Assembly (NCBI RefSeq): GCF_020921035.1
Contig: NC_063154.1
Coordinates: 4,092,001 to 4,156,000 of the forward strand
Direction: 5' to 3'
DNA from: Rhodamnia argentea
Taxonomy: Eukaryota; Streptophyta; Magnoliopsida; Myrtales; Myrtaceae
Length of the DNA stretch: 64,000 nt
The position numbers were made by a program, and so were the translations under genes. Below are positions 1 to 12,100 of this stretch, piece by piece. A model generated the notes under the pieces. The model did no database searches and had not been told where the DNA came from. It saw only the letters and a program-made list of their open reading frames with translations. Position 1 is the stretch's first letter. Each line of letters starts with the position of its first letter.

Positions 1-82
1 AGAGATAAAACCCCACGACGAGGCCAAGAGGGAGGCCGATCGCAAATCCAAGAATTCCAAAGATGGTACTCAAGAACCCCAT
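1..82 (-). CDS. Synaptotagmin (SYT1/2/3-type), first coding exon, partial
   Basis: Read on the minus strand from the ATG at 82, the 27 codons before the window edge begin MGFLSTIFGILGFAIG and continue as a Gly-rich hydrophobic segment, with no stop. This matches the N-terminal membrane anchor of plant synaptotagmins SYT1, SYT2 and SYT3 (known family: N-terminal TM helix, SMP lipid-transfer domain, two C2 domains, ER-plasma membrane contact sites). Only the anchor is visible; the SMP and C2 domains must lie left of the window. The start is the first ATG after a long stop-rich leader. Which paralogue it is cannot be decided from 27 residues, and another short hydrophobic N-terminus remains possible. 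Confidence 0.68.
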   Translation of the reverse strand, partial: MGFLSTIFGILGFAIGLPLGLVVGFYL

Positions 83-700
83 CTTGTTCCTCTCCCGGTA
101 GTGCTGACTCCAAGAAGCTGGAGATGGTGTTCAAGAAGAGAAAAAGAAGAAAGAAAGCACTCGCGAGCGCATGAAGAAGAAGAAGACGAAACAGAGGAAG
201 CCGAAGGTGGCGGCTTTATGGAGGACGAAGGTGGCGATTACAACTAAGAGGAACGCCCGCTTGGGATTTTCTGAAAAAGACAATGGATGAATTCGCCGAG
301 AGGAAGAAGCGTTCTCTCGCTTCTGCTCTACGACTCTTGGAAAAATGGAAGCGCGCCTCTGCTCCGAGCTTCCAAGTGGTGATCGTCCCTCGTCCTCGCC
401 CACTGATTACGATTCACGACCCACAACGGGCGCATCGAGCGGGCAATGACCATTTTGTCCCTGCATGTTGCTCTCCTCTCTCTCTCTCTCTCCTTTCCCC
501 TTCTCTTTCCATGGGAGTGGTGCTTGGACGATTCAATTCGGCCAACCGCGGAAGACTATGTACCGAAGAACATGTGCAGAATATTTCTTTTGTTTTTTTG
601 GTAGAATTCAAAGAAAGACGCATAATGTGTTGTCTATGCTCCGTCCTTAATTTGGTAAATCGATAGCGGGATCCTCTTATGTGGAGGTTATCATCGGGCT
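83..700 (-). promoter_or_regulatory. Probable 5' leader and promoter of the synaptotagmin gene
   Basis: This lies immediately upstream (minus sense) of the synaptotagmin ATG. It is rich in AAGAAGA/GAAG runs at 130-330 and holds a CT-rich tract at about 467-515, which reads as a GA-rich tract in the sense of the gene. Such GA/CT tracts are common in plant leaders and core promoters. No convincing TATA box or transcription start was identified. Short open frames here are low-complexity and look like chance. Confidence 0.35.
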
Positions 701-3006
701 TGATCGTTGCAAGGATCTGTCTTTTTCCCTTGAGGCCTGAGAGGACCAACCGAGCCGCCTCTTCGGCCCCGCCCTGTTCGCTTGTTGATCAAATCTACGC
801 TTGGAACGATAAAAAAAAATCGTTGTTCGTACATACGCACCAGCACGACATTTCAAGGCATTGAATATTAAGAACAAACAAAATCTTTCGGAGCCAAAAA
901 AAAAAAGGTCTCAATTGATTAGTCCATTTTCTTCCTAGTGAACGACTTAGCACGCTAATGGGTGAAGAGGGCAGAGCACCAATGCCTAAGATCGAACCTG
1001 GGCCAGATGCAGACCTAACCTGCGACAGACGCTAAACACGCGCACACGACCCCGAAAGCTTTTCTGATTTTCGTTCGGGGAGTCCGATGCTCGGAATCGT
1101 AGGGTGGTTTCTGCACTTTTTGCTTAATCATTGTTTGTTTATGTGGGGTTTGGTTGTACTTTTTTGTGGAGCAGGGGAACGTGACAAAGCAGAGATACTC
1201 GCCTTTGTCTGCAATTTCACATTCTCTCCAAAAGCTGTGGTTTCGTGCTGTTGTTGGCCCACTTGTGAAATTCCGGTCTCTCGGGTTTGTCGACGGTATA
1301 TCTTAGAATGCGATTGTTTCACGAAAAATAAATAATTTTAAAAAAATATCGAAACGATCACTTGTTTCGTCAACAAAAGTGAATAAATGAAAAAAATATT
1401 TTTTTCGTCCATGAAATGTTTAAATGTAAATTATTGCCAATGATGAAAATATTTTTCGTTGACTAATTATCACAAGCAATATAGCAATTGTTTTTAAAAA
1501 AAATTATTTTACAAATCATTCATTCATCTCTCTAATTTCTCTTTTTTTCGCGAATTAAATCGGCATTCTTGTTATGCTAACAGGTTCCTTTCTTAATAGG
1601 AAATACTTCTCCGACAATACTATTAGAAACGGTACAATCTCAATCGTAGATCCACACACTATCACCACTTGTTTTATATAAAGCACTCATTGATTGTGAG
1701 ATCGTATGATAAAAAATAAACCATAATACTATCAGACTGTTAGGTTAGCGACTTCTTTATCTTAATAAGTAGTTACATGCACTTGCTAAACTAGTGATAG
1801 CATTCGATGCATTGCCCTTTTCAAATCATGCATAATCGATATTTTAATTATATTTATGGGTTCACCCTAGTGTGAACGCATGGGTGAAACGTGCTCTTGG
1901 GCAGAGAGATGTTTTAAATGCTAAAGATGACACGCGATTAATTAATAATTAATCTCAGAGCAAAACGTCTTCCCGATCTCTTAAGCTTTTACTAATCGTA
2001 GTTTTGCTTTGGGACGTGGAAATCCTGAAAGTTTTTGCATTTTCTTCCCTTTTCTTTTCTTTTCTTTTCTTTTTGTCTGATGTGACCAATGACACCTTGC
2101 CACGTGTGAGGGGAGCCCCTTCACGAAATCTTTTATCCGCTATATCGAGTAAGAAATTGGGTCTAATTCATTTGGCCAAGAAATCAAAATGTCTACTTCG
2201 ACAAGATTAAGGATCGTGGAGGAGCAAATGTCAAGATGAGATGCTCCAATCAATCTCTTTCGTGCCCGCTTCTAGAAAAAGGAAAAACAAATAAATAAGA
2301 CGCGAATCAAATCTCTTCTTGACGAAGAATTGTATCGATGACCAAACTAGTTACCAATCGCAATCTTATTCATATGCACACTTAAAAAAATAAATATTAT
2401 TGTTCTTCTAGAAACACATACGCGGTCGGAGTTTGAACCCTTGCACTTGATCTCGATTCTAATATGTTTTCGATAAATTCGAGCTTGACTGTGCTCGGAC
2501 TCGACGCGATTGACTAATAAATCTCACTCGACACTCGAATTAAGCTTGAGCTCGAGCTCAAATTCCAAAAGAACACAACAAAAGAAAAAAGTTAACAGCT
2601 TTCATCTATTAATTCGCACTAGCAAATGAACATACCCAAGATGTATCAATGATTATTGGGTTACGCTCTCAAATTGTGCGACGGGCTTGCGGATAATGGG
2701 GAGAGAAGATGGACTTATTACGCGATGAGGACGAGAGGATTACTTAAGATCCAAGTAAAGGGAGCATTCGGGCAATGAATAGCATGATCTGTAAATTAAT
2801 TAGTATAATCTCCAACTAAGCTCAGCCTTTTTAGTCCCAACACGGCCAAAATCACAATCTGAATTAAGTCGCACGATCAGCCAATTGTCTCCAACTGTTT
2901 CCACCTAATCCATGTAAAATCGGTGGGGGCCATCTGCCCGCTTTTTCGTTGGTCTTCGACGTTAGGTGTTCCTCATAAACACGTGTAACCATCTCTTAAT
3001 AACGAA
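701..3006. other. Intergenic, no gene recognised
   Basis: AT-rich spacer. No frame longer than about 80 codons has gene-like composition. Around 2410-2570 there is a stretch of alternating GAGCTCGAG/CTCGAACT-type words that looks like an old degraded repeat. No RNA gene or recognisable element ends were found. Confidence 0.5.
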
Positions 3007-3525
3007 GAAAAATTATCTAAAGAGTCCTAAACTTATTGTACTTTGGCTAATTTAGTCATAAACATTTTAATTTTACCAATTGAGTTATAAACATTTTAAC
3101 ACTTTACCAATCGAGTCTATCCAACTAATTATAATCGAAAATCGTTGATTTAGATATTGACGGTGCAACATAAAATGGCTAGCGCCGACGAAGATAATTT
3201 TTTTATAATTATTTTAAAAGTGATTTTTTTTTTGTTTCCTAATTTTTTTTCTTTCTTTTCCTATTTTTCCTTTCAAGTCTAACGAGGGTTGGCCGGTGAA
3301 TCTCGTCATGCTTGACAGAAAAAAAGAGAAAAAAAAAGAAAGAAAAAAGAAGAAAAAATAATTTGTTGTTCCACGTAAGACGTCTAGTGGCCGCACTAAT
3401 GATTTCCAGCTAAAGTTCACCAAGTTGACTTAGTTGACAAAGTATTAAAAGGTTTAGGACTCGGTGGCAAAGTTTAAAAGTTTAGCATCGAATTGGCAAA
3501 AGTGTGACATATTTAGAATTTTTTC
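3007..3525. mobile_element. Non-autonomous element with long inverted ends (family 1, copy A)
   Basis: The left end (phrases such as GTCCTAAACTTATTGTAC, ATTTAGTCATAAAC) reappears as imperfect reverse complement at the right end (GGTTTAGGACTCGGTGGCAAAG and following). The inner part is A/T-rich with poly-purine runs. The same end sequences recur at 29.1, 32.7, 34.8 and 51.2 kb, so this is a dispersed family. It has no coding capacity. Long-TIR MITEs of this build are usually filed with Mutator-like elements, but no clear 9-bp target duplication was found here, so superfamily is inference and the ends are approximate. Confidence 0.55.
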
Positions 3526-4026
3526 CTTAAATTAATGATGTATGGTAGAATACGGACAACCTTAATGACCAATTAGCCCAAGACTCCTCGTACCATAAGA
3601 AAGTTGATTAGTCGCTAATCCATAGGCTCCCAACACTATAAAATCTTTTCCTGACCTGCGTTAACGTCGTACCATAAGTTTAATCAAGATATGACAACAA
3701 GAAAGATTTAGAAAACGAGAATTCCAGGGCTAAATAGCTCCCTCGAACGAAGAAATATGCCGAGACCTAATCCTTTGCTCACAATGGATATGCTATTGAC
3801 TAATTCTTGATCACAATGTTTTACTTTGGATATGCTATTAACTTAACTATATAAATCGTTAGTGCCGAGTAGAACGGACCGTGATGAACTCCCAAAAGAA
3901 ATTTATCACATTCCGTACGAAAGAAATGAAAGGCTTCGTGATAACTTTAGTACAATAACGATTATATCATATGATTTTCTAAGCGTGTAAGCCATAGATA
4001 GACCGTTCATAATTTGAAAACAGGAT
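3526..4026. other. Intergenic, nothing recognised
   Basis: AT-rich DNA between a family 1 element and the left edge of the large duplication. No frame, RNA gene or repeat could be supported. Confidence 0.5.
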
Positions 4027-6765
4027 TTGAGAATAAATAAGTAATTTCAAATGTAATCTGGAGGAAAAATTGATAACTCCTTCGTGATTATAGACCAACG
4101 CATAATTGTACTATTACGCGGTGAGGATTGTAACTACCCATGAATTTCCTACAAGATGGAACTTTGCTTATTTCTTTTTCTGAGAATTAACGAATCAAAT
4201 GATATTTTTGTTTCAGTTTTTGCCTCTTCTTTTCCCTCTCAATCAAATTTTTCCTTGCCATAATGGTTCGGTTCCTATTAATATTAATGATAGAAGGCAT
4301 TTTGGGCTGAACTTGGAGGAAAGGTCATTAATTATATTGATACCTTAATTATCAAGAATGCTATGAATCCGAGCAGGCCCGTAAAAAGCTGAAGAGGAAA
4401 CAGGGGAAGGAATTCCCCAGTATGGTAGAAAGATTTCCCTATAAGTTCTCTCCGTATTCCCTCTCTTATAGGAAGAAAAAGAATTGAAGGAAACTTAGGA
4501 GCCTATTGCCGGGGAAGGAAGACCTCAGGTCAACAAGTAGATATAGTAGCCTCTCATGCATAAAGTCATGTAAGGGAAGTTTCGGCTTCCTACTAGGTCA
4601 ATCCGTGCTTCGCACAGTATCTTTCAATCAACTTGTCGACCTAGTACCCCCGGTTAAAAGACACTGTGCGCATAACAAGGATGCTTCTCTTTCCTTTTTC
4701 TTTTTCTTTTTTTTCAGTCAGTTTTCAATTTTGACCTTGCATGGTCACTATCACCGGGTTCGATTTCATGCAAACTCACGAACGACTCTGTCGGAAAAGT
4801 GGACAATTTCTTCCGTGCTACTGTCGTTGAGAACGAAAAAAACACGAGACTGGTTAATTTAACCATTTTTTTTTTTTTTTAAAGATGCCATTTCCACTTT
4901 ATTTTATGATTTTAATTACCTCTTTTTCTCTTGCTTTTTCTTGCAAGTTACTTCTCTAATATGGGCTTCTAGACGAAGGAGGGTTTGGCATGCATTCAGT
5001 CTAACTTGATCCGGATTTTCTCGATATCTAAAGTGTAAATATACAAGTACCCAAAATACGTAAAATAAGTACATAAATTCCCTTCTTTTTTTTTTTTGTG
5101 GAGTTATCAAGAAATCTGATGGATGGAGACACCCTTTGGATTCTTGGTCAAAATATGCAGCACTTCTCGAGCTCTCGATTAATCTCCGCCAGATTAGCTA
5201 GCCATCCCGACTCAAATAGCACGCGGTCGACGGTACATTATAGGTTCACACTCCCGACGACCATCTCGAACACCAATTGCTTAATCCACGAATTAGGTTC
5301 GAGTTTGGCCATGGTTTGATTGAGTCGGGTGATTAGCTGCCCGCCTGGTGACTCCAACCAACCAAATCAAACATTAATTAAGAACTCGGGAAACATTGGT
5401 ATCCCATTACTTGCTTTGTTCATCTGACCCGATTGAATATTTGCGTCACCCCTTTTGTCCTAGAAGCTTTTGAACCTACGTTGGATGTTAAAATTTCTTA
5501 CTGCCTTCACCAACTCAAAGGAAACTGCCAATTGGTGGTAGGTGGTGACTCTTTCTTTCTTTTTCCCCCTTGTTGGTCATGTTTTTTAGCTTAATTTTTG
5601 TTTGATTTTTTTTTGTTCGAGGTTGGTGGTAATTGGTAGGCACGACTTTATTAAATTATATGTAACTACCACATAATGTAACTCGAGCTTCATAGGCTGC
5701 TTCTTGGCTTAATTACATCTGAATGTGGCCTGGTTGACCGCATCCGAATTGAATTTAATCAAAATGGTGGAAGGATAAAGATATTCGTTCTTTGGATCGG
5801 GTGGACGAATTTATAATCCCCAGCTAATCTCTATTAATTAATTAATCGATTGATTGATTAACGCAAAAAAAGAAAAGTGCATCCGAACTTGCACTTTTGT
5901 AACTCAGTCAAGTATTACCAAAAAATGCGGGTATGAATAGCATGGCAGAGTCTGAAAAATCAATTTCGGTTCGAGGAAAGGAGACTATTGTTTCTTAAGC
6001 TTTGGCCTTATGTAAAATGTTGTCGTTGGATTTTTTAATTCGTTTAATGCGATCTTCTAAATATCGGTAAAAGTTCAATGTAATATCAGAATTTTTGGGT
6101 TTGCTCAATCCAAATCTTAGACTTTTTCACACAGTCAAATCAATCATTTATTGATATTCACATTTTCGGATGATTACGTTATTACCCAGATTTCAGAATA
6201 TCTTTTCGTTTGCGAGGAATAGCAAAGAAGGACATAACGTGAAATTGGTTCTCTTTGGTTCAACAAACTCAACATGAGATTTTGGAACAAAACTTTTCAA
6301 ATTAAATACAGACAACAAGTTCAAAATGTAAAGTAAAGATGTAACTGCTTCAATACATTAGGACAACATCGTTTCTATCTTCATTCATCAATAATGTCCT
6401 TCCTAAATTCATATGCTAATCAATTTGGCATATTTAATCTCTATATAGCTTAATGAGCTACCTGCGGGCTGCCGAAGATAGGTTTTGTGGCGATTTCAAA
6501 CATGAAATATCACGGATATATGAGAGAATTGATAACTTCAAGCGGCACGGACCGTACACAAATTGTGTAAGAATTTAATCGAGGACAAAGCCTGAGGACG
6601 TAAATCACTTCAAATGAGACTGCACGTGCACAAGCTATGCCTATATTCAATTGGCGATAAATACCAAGTGAAAGAAACTTTATAGTTCCAACGCTTCGAT
6701 TGTCGCCGGGTCCTGCACAATCAGAGTCTCGAAATTGAATCATTCAAATAAAATATACTCGACAG
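4027..6765. other. Duplicated intergenic block, no gene recognised
   Basis: Closely matched by 15,694-18,525. It contains a compositionally distinct, less A/T-biased part at about 4380-4690 that might be organelle-derived (inference). There is a TTAATTAATTAATCGATTGA microsatellite near 5835-5860. At 6510-6740 a pair of diverged, roughly 100-bp related segments occurs, each with a CACTTCAA or ACTTCAAG word followed by a GCACGNNC-like word. Open frames on either strand change or break between the two units and are not supported as genes. Confidence 0.5.
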
Positions 6766-7519
6766 ATGTCCACGACTTTCGTTACGGGCTTTGTTAATCA
6801 GTACCCGACGTGCTTATTGAGTGTATTTAATAAAGAAATTATTCGATTTTTAGAGAGTATTAACCGTAGTATTAAGAGAGAAGTTGGTGCATTGAAAGTT
6901 ACATTAATTTTTCTTTTTATTGAAATTTACTTTTTAATTTTTCATCAAATGTCTTCGGGGACCCGCGTCGGTGAAGCCCCGTTCGTGGTTTATCCATTCC
7001 TCTGCTCAGTGGAAGAGGCTACCAACCCCGATCCACATTGGTTTGGTTGGTGGGAAGAATGTCGTGCTCTCTCCCCTCTCTCGAACGACATTGTGGGAAC
7101 CAATTTCTTAATTTTTGCAAACGGGGAATGTTTCCATAACAAAGCTCCGTTAATTTCCGGAAAACAAAACTTGGCGCTGCGGGCTCGCGGAACTCATTAT
7201 GCCCGCCCTCAACGAAGTCCCGAATCCCCACCGGTTCAGGACAGAAGCGAACACGATGGCAATTTTCACGCATTATGCCGCACATCTCGTATGGAATATC
7301 GAAAGGTCGATCCTTAAAAAAAATGTGGATTTGTTAAAAAGCCAGAGGATTTTGGACCAGTTCTTAGCGCAAAATGATGATGAGTTGGAATGTTTCGATG
7401 ATTTGGGAAGCGCAATTGTCAAAAGTAGCGGGGTTGGTGACCATAAGACGACGTCGGCTCACGCCATGCGCGTTAATATCATGGAGTCAACTAAGACCAC
7501 TTCGGACCAAAAAAACTAA
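6766..7519 (+). pseudogene. Unrecognised ORF-bearing segment, copy 1 (183-codon frame then overlapping 106-codon frame)
   Basis: An open frame of 183 codons starts at the ATG at 6766. An overlapping frame from about 7199 encodes a charged stretch (for example LKSQRILDQFLAQNDDEL). In the second unit the first frame changes at about 7203 through a one-base difference, and the frame containing NPDRFGTD continues. The two frames together may be one broken coding sequence. No family was recognised. Bases 6824-7137 are identical to unit 2. It could be a remnant of an organellar or mobile-element gene, or chance. I give no function. Confidence 0.3.
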
Positions 7520-8800
7520 GACCACTTCGTAATAATCCCACTTATACTTCAAAAATATTGAGAAGATTCTAAAAAAAAAAAAAAATTCACCAAATAGGAG
7601 AAACGAATATTTTACCAAAAAAGACAGAAATAACGAGAAAAAAGAAGTGTCCGAAACAAAAATGAAGTAAAGCTTGATAAAATAATTATCACGGAAACGA
7701 TCAAGTCGATGATTCATTTTAGATATTGTCATAAAAAAAATGAAATTTGTCTTCGACATTACTTGTGAAAGCAATCTATGTCGTAAAACACTATACAAAT
7801 CCCTCCATTTCAAATGGTACATTTCGCTAATATGCATGCGGCCCTGCTTGTAAAGAAATTGAGAGGGTGGAGACGCTAGTATGTCACAAGCGCGGGGCTC
7901 GACTCCCGCGCTCCGTAAAGAGGCATAACAAAAATCGAAAAGAAGAGAGTTAGAGATTGGACGGATAAAGAAAAAATAGTACAGCTTCGGGTCTTCCTCC
8001 CCCCTGATGCAACGGTAAACACATTTGCATTATTTCTCAAAACGGCGAAGCAATTGCGGGGGAGACAGGGTCAATGTGTCTATCGCCACTTATCCGCCAA
8101 TTCCCTCCTATAATTACCCAATCAAAACTCCACCTAATCGGAAATTTAAATCCGGCAGTTGACTCCTACAACGAAGCATCGTCTTATTTGCCTGTGGATA
8201 CCAACTACGTAGAGAAATTATAATCATGTGTGTACAAACGAGACGACTCTTTCTAATAGCAACATGGTTCAATAGAAAAATTCGACCAAACAAAAAAATG
8301 ATCCAAATAATTTCTAAACTTTGACTCCATATGCAGTGCGATACATGAATTTTTAATCATCTCAATATAGTCATCAAATTTTTAAAACCCCAACATTAGA
8401 CATTTTCATATAATTAGAGACTAAATTGAACATAAACAAAAATTTTGTTGACCACATTGGATAAATTAAAAGTTTATAGATGACATTACACGTTATTCAG
8501 AGATTATATTAAATAAATTAAAAGTTCACGAATCATATCTCGCATTGAGCTAAAGTGAGAGAGGGAACTCGTGCGGTTAGCTGTGCAGCTGCATGTCGTT
8601 TTTGCGCCCATGACGTGATGCTTTCGTGCGTCCAGTGAGTCCTCCTCTCACCAACCCCCAATGGCAATGTCCCCAAAAAAAAAAAAAAAATTCCCCACCA
8701 CCGTTTGACGAGTAAACGCCTGCGTTTGGTCCTTTTTTTTGCCCTTTTTTCCTACAGAGAATCACCGAGGGGCCAAAGAAATTTCCTACAGACATTACAT
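7520..8800. other. Intergenic upstream of PAL copy 1
   Basis: It contains A-rich runs and, at about 8290-8570, a degenerate dispersed repeat built from phrases like AAATAAATTAAAAGTTCA and CTAAACTTTGACT (family 2). The same repeat recurs in unit 2 (20,040-20,300), in the spacer (15,170-15,590) and near 29.1/29.7 kb. No gene was seen. Confidence 0.5.
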
Positions 8801-9153
8801 GCAGACATGTCGTCCACGTGTCGAGATCCCGTCCGTCCGGGCACCGTGGGGCCATCCGACGGCCACGGCAAACTCTCAACAAACCCATCGGCCCAACCTA
8901 CCCAACACTCAATGACCGGAGCCCCACTATTTAAAGGGTCCAGTTTGCAGGTGAGCAGACTCAGGAAATTCACTTAAAACATTTTTTTTTTAAGTTCCTG
9001 AATTTCCATTCGAACGGACACGAGCCGCAAACCCGGCCTCGTCCAATCATCACTTCTTCTTCTCGATTTCGAATTTCGATCTCCGTTCTCGGGTCGGAAG
9101 CTGCTCCACATTCGCATTCTGCACCTCACTTAAGCCTCGAAGTGATACGAGCG
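8801..9153 (+). promoter_or_regulatory. PAL copy 1 promoter and 5' leader
   Basis: In order: a G-box-like CCACGTGTC at 8814-8822; an AC-I element ACCTACC at 8896-8902; and a TATA-like CTATTTAAAG at 8927-8936, followed by a leader of about 190 bases to the ATG. AC elements are known binding sites for R2R3-MYB factors that drive phenylpropanoid and lignin genes, and they sit close to the TATA box in many PAL promoters. Motif presence is seen directly; function is inferred. The same block, with changes, precedes PAL copy 2. Confidence 0.7.
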
Positions 9154-12100
9154 ATGGACGTGGAGACATCTCGCGGCGGGGCGGCGGCAGCGTGCAACGG
9201 CAACGGCAACGGCAACGGCTCTCTCGGGCTCTGCAAGGGCCGCGACCCGCTCAACTGGGGTGCCGCCGCCGAGTCCCTCGCGGGGAGCCACCTCGACGAG
9301 GTGAAGCGCATGGTCGAGGAGTCCCGGAGGCCCGCCGTCCGCCTCGGCGGGAGGACGCTGACCGTGGCGCAGGTCGCGGCGATCGCCGGGCGGGGCGCAA
9401 GTGGCTCGGCGGCGGTGAAGCTGGCCGAGTCGGCCCGGCCGGCGGTCAAGGCCAGCAGCGACTGGGTCATGGAGAGCATGAGCAAGGGCACGGACAGCTA
9501 CGGGGTTACCACCGGCTTTGGTGCCACCTCGCACAGGAGGACCAAGCAAGGCGGTGCTTTGCAGAAGGAGCTCATCAGGTAAAAAATAAAAAAATAAAAA
9601 AAATGTCCCGCCTAGTATATTTCTTCAAATAATCTCCCTTCTTCATTCGATGTTTTTGTTAACAAATATAAGTAAAGATCCCCGAAAACACTAATTAAGC
9701 AATTAAATCACGGAGAAAATGCCAACCTTCGATGTTAATTACCAGCATTTCTTCATTCAATATATATATATATCCGAGAGTTTCTACATGATAATTTGAC
9801 GGTGTTGTCATTTTTTCTAATCTCACGATTTTTTAATTAGTGAGTGCTTTATGTAAAATACGCAATGATGGTATGTGAATCTATGATTAGAAATAATTAT
9901 CATATTATTATAAAAATATTATATATATATATATATTTGTTGGGAAATATATAGGTAAAGAAAAATGAGCTGTAATGTTTTTATGCACAAGTTTCTCCAT
10001 CTAGGTGGAGGGTTTATTACAATTGAAGTTGACCCATAAAGTGGGCCCGGCAAGGAGTAATTATCCCAATGCTGTCGTGTACGTGAAATATTTATTGTCC
10101 AAGATTTCTGGAATTTAGTCCTTGTCTCTCACTTTAATTAGACAATTATCCATTTACCAAAATCAGAGTCCATCCTCAATAGTAAAATTTCACCCGACAC
10201 AATCGATGGACATTTTGTCCAATTCACCGAATGATTTGGACGAATAGGCTTTGCTTAATACGTGGTTACAAGCGTTAGATTAACACTTATTAGATGGATT
10301 TGATGAGATAGAGAGGACAAGAATCTTTGCAAATTTAGGATAATAAGAAGTTGGTCTTGCATATAATTAAAAGTCGTGTGGAGACATATGCTCGTGTTAA
10401 TTAACGTTTATTTGACTATTTGAACCTCCGCCCTTTCGATAGGAAATGAATATTAGCCAGAAACCCAAAAAAAAAAAAAAATTGATTGCCCTCTATATTC
10501 ATTTTTCTGCATAAATAGCCGGAAGAAGAAAAATACTAATATTGCGGGACTTTATCGAGTTCTCATACTTTTTATTAAATTATTTTGTGTAAATAACTTG
10601 AAAGACACCGAAAAATTAGCAAAATGTATGAAGCCTAACTCGCCAGTTGTGAGAGATTAGTCTACTTTTAGAGACATTACCTCGCGTCTTTCATTTTTCA
10701 AAACATGTGCAGACATTATCCGCAAGTTCACATGAGGCAGGAGACACAAGTACCAATCAAGCACATTGAATTTAATAAAGTAAGACAACCGGTTAGTCGG
10801 TCCCCATCGCCCCATCCTCGCGTCGAATTTTAAGAGAAAAATTAATAAGTCGAGTAAAAAAAAAAACTCTTATTTTAATTTGAAATTTATATTTTTGCGG
10901 TCTTTGGTGTAATTGTCCTCCTCGTGAAGGGACTGCCAAGTGTCGGCTTAGCAGACTTAAACGTGCACGAATCAGCCCAGGAGGCCAAAAGTTAAATTTC
11001 TAAAAGTTTTTCAATTTCTAGACGATCCAAAAATCAAATTTATTAATTTTGGAAGACCTAACTTCCCATTTTGTCAATCAATGAACCGAAGCAGTTGGCA
11101 GTCTCGATCAAATCCCGAGCTTAAAACATGAACGATTCCTCATTCCCTTTTTGCTATGAATGAATATGTGGCTGACGGAATTCCGATTGGGGCCAGGTTC
11201 TTGAATGCCGGTGTTTTCGGCAACGGGACCGAGTCATCCCACACGCTGCCCCACTCGGCGACCCGGGCCGCGATGCTTGTGCGGATCAACACGCTCCTCC
11301 AGGGCTACTCGGGCATCCGGTTCGAGATCCTAGAGACCATGGCCAAGTTCCTCAACCACAACATCACCCCGTGCCTGCCTCTCAGGGGCACCATCACGGC
11401 CTCGGGCGACCTGGTCCCACTGTCCTACATTGCCGGGCTCTTGACAGGCAGGCCCAACTCGAAGGCCGTCGGGCCGAATGGGGAGTCCGTGAACGCCGTC
11501 GAGGCCTTCCGTCTCGCCGGGATCGAGCACGGGTTCTTTGAGCTGCAGCCCAAAGAGGGCCTCGCGATTGTGAATGGCACGGCGGTCGGGTCTGGGCTCG
11601 CTTCCATTGTCCTGTTTGATGCGAACATTCTGGCCGTCCTCTCGGAGGTTTTGTCGGCGGTTTTCGCCGAAGTCATGCAAGGGAAGCCCGAGTTCACCGA
11701 CCACTTGACCCACAAGCTCAAGCACCATCCTGGACAAATTGAAGCTGCAGCCATAATGGAGCACATTTTGGACGGGAGCTCCTACGTGAAGGAGGCTCAA
11801 AAGCTCCATGAGATCGATCCTCTCCAGAAGCCGAAGCAGGACCGATATGCCCTCCGCACGTCCCCGCAGTGGCTTGGTCCCCAGATTGAAGTGATCAGGG
11901 CCGCCACCAAGATGATCGAGAGGGAGATCAACTCAGTCAACGACAACCCGCTGATCGATGTCTCGAGGAACAAGGCCCTCCATGGAGGGAACTTCCAGGG
12001 GACCCCGATCGGTGTTTCCATGGACAACACCCGTCTCGCCATCGCCTCAATTGGCAAGCTCATGTTTGCGCAGTTCTCGGAGCTCGTCAATGACTTCTAC

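Noticed and set aside
8577-8973. Overlapping frames on both strands in the PAL copy 1 promoter
   Set aside because: They are interrupted or altered in the copy 2 promoter and overlap the AC element and TATA box, so they are chance frames.
11156-11196. ATG in PAL intron giving an N-terminal extension of exon 2
   Set aside because: The conserved PAL intron acceptor at 11,195-11,196 explains the frame; the extra 13 residues match no PAL and the same stretch occurs in the copy 2 intron.
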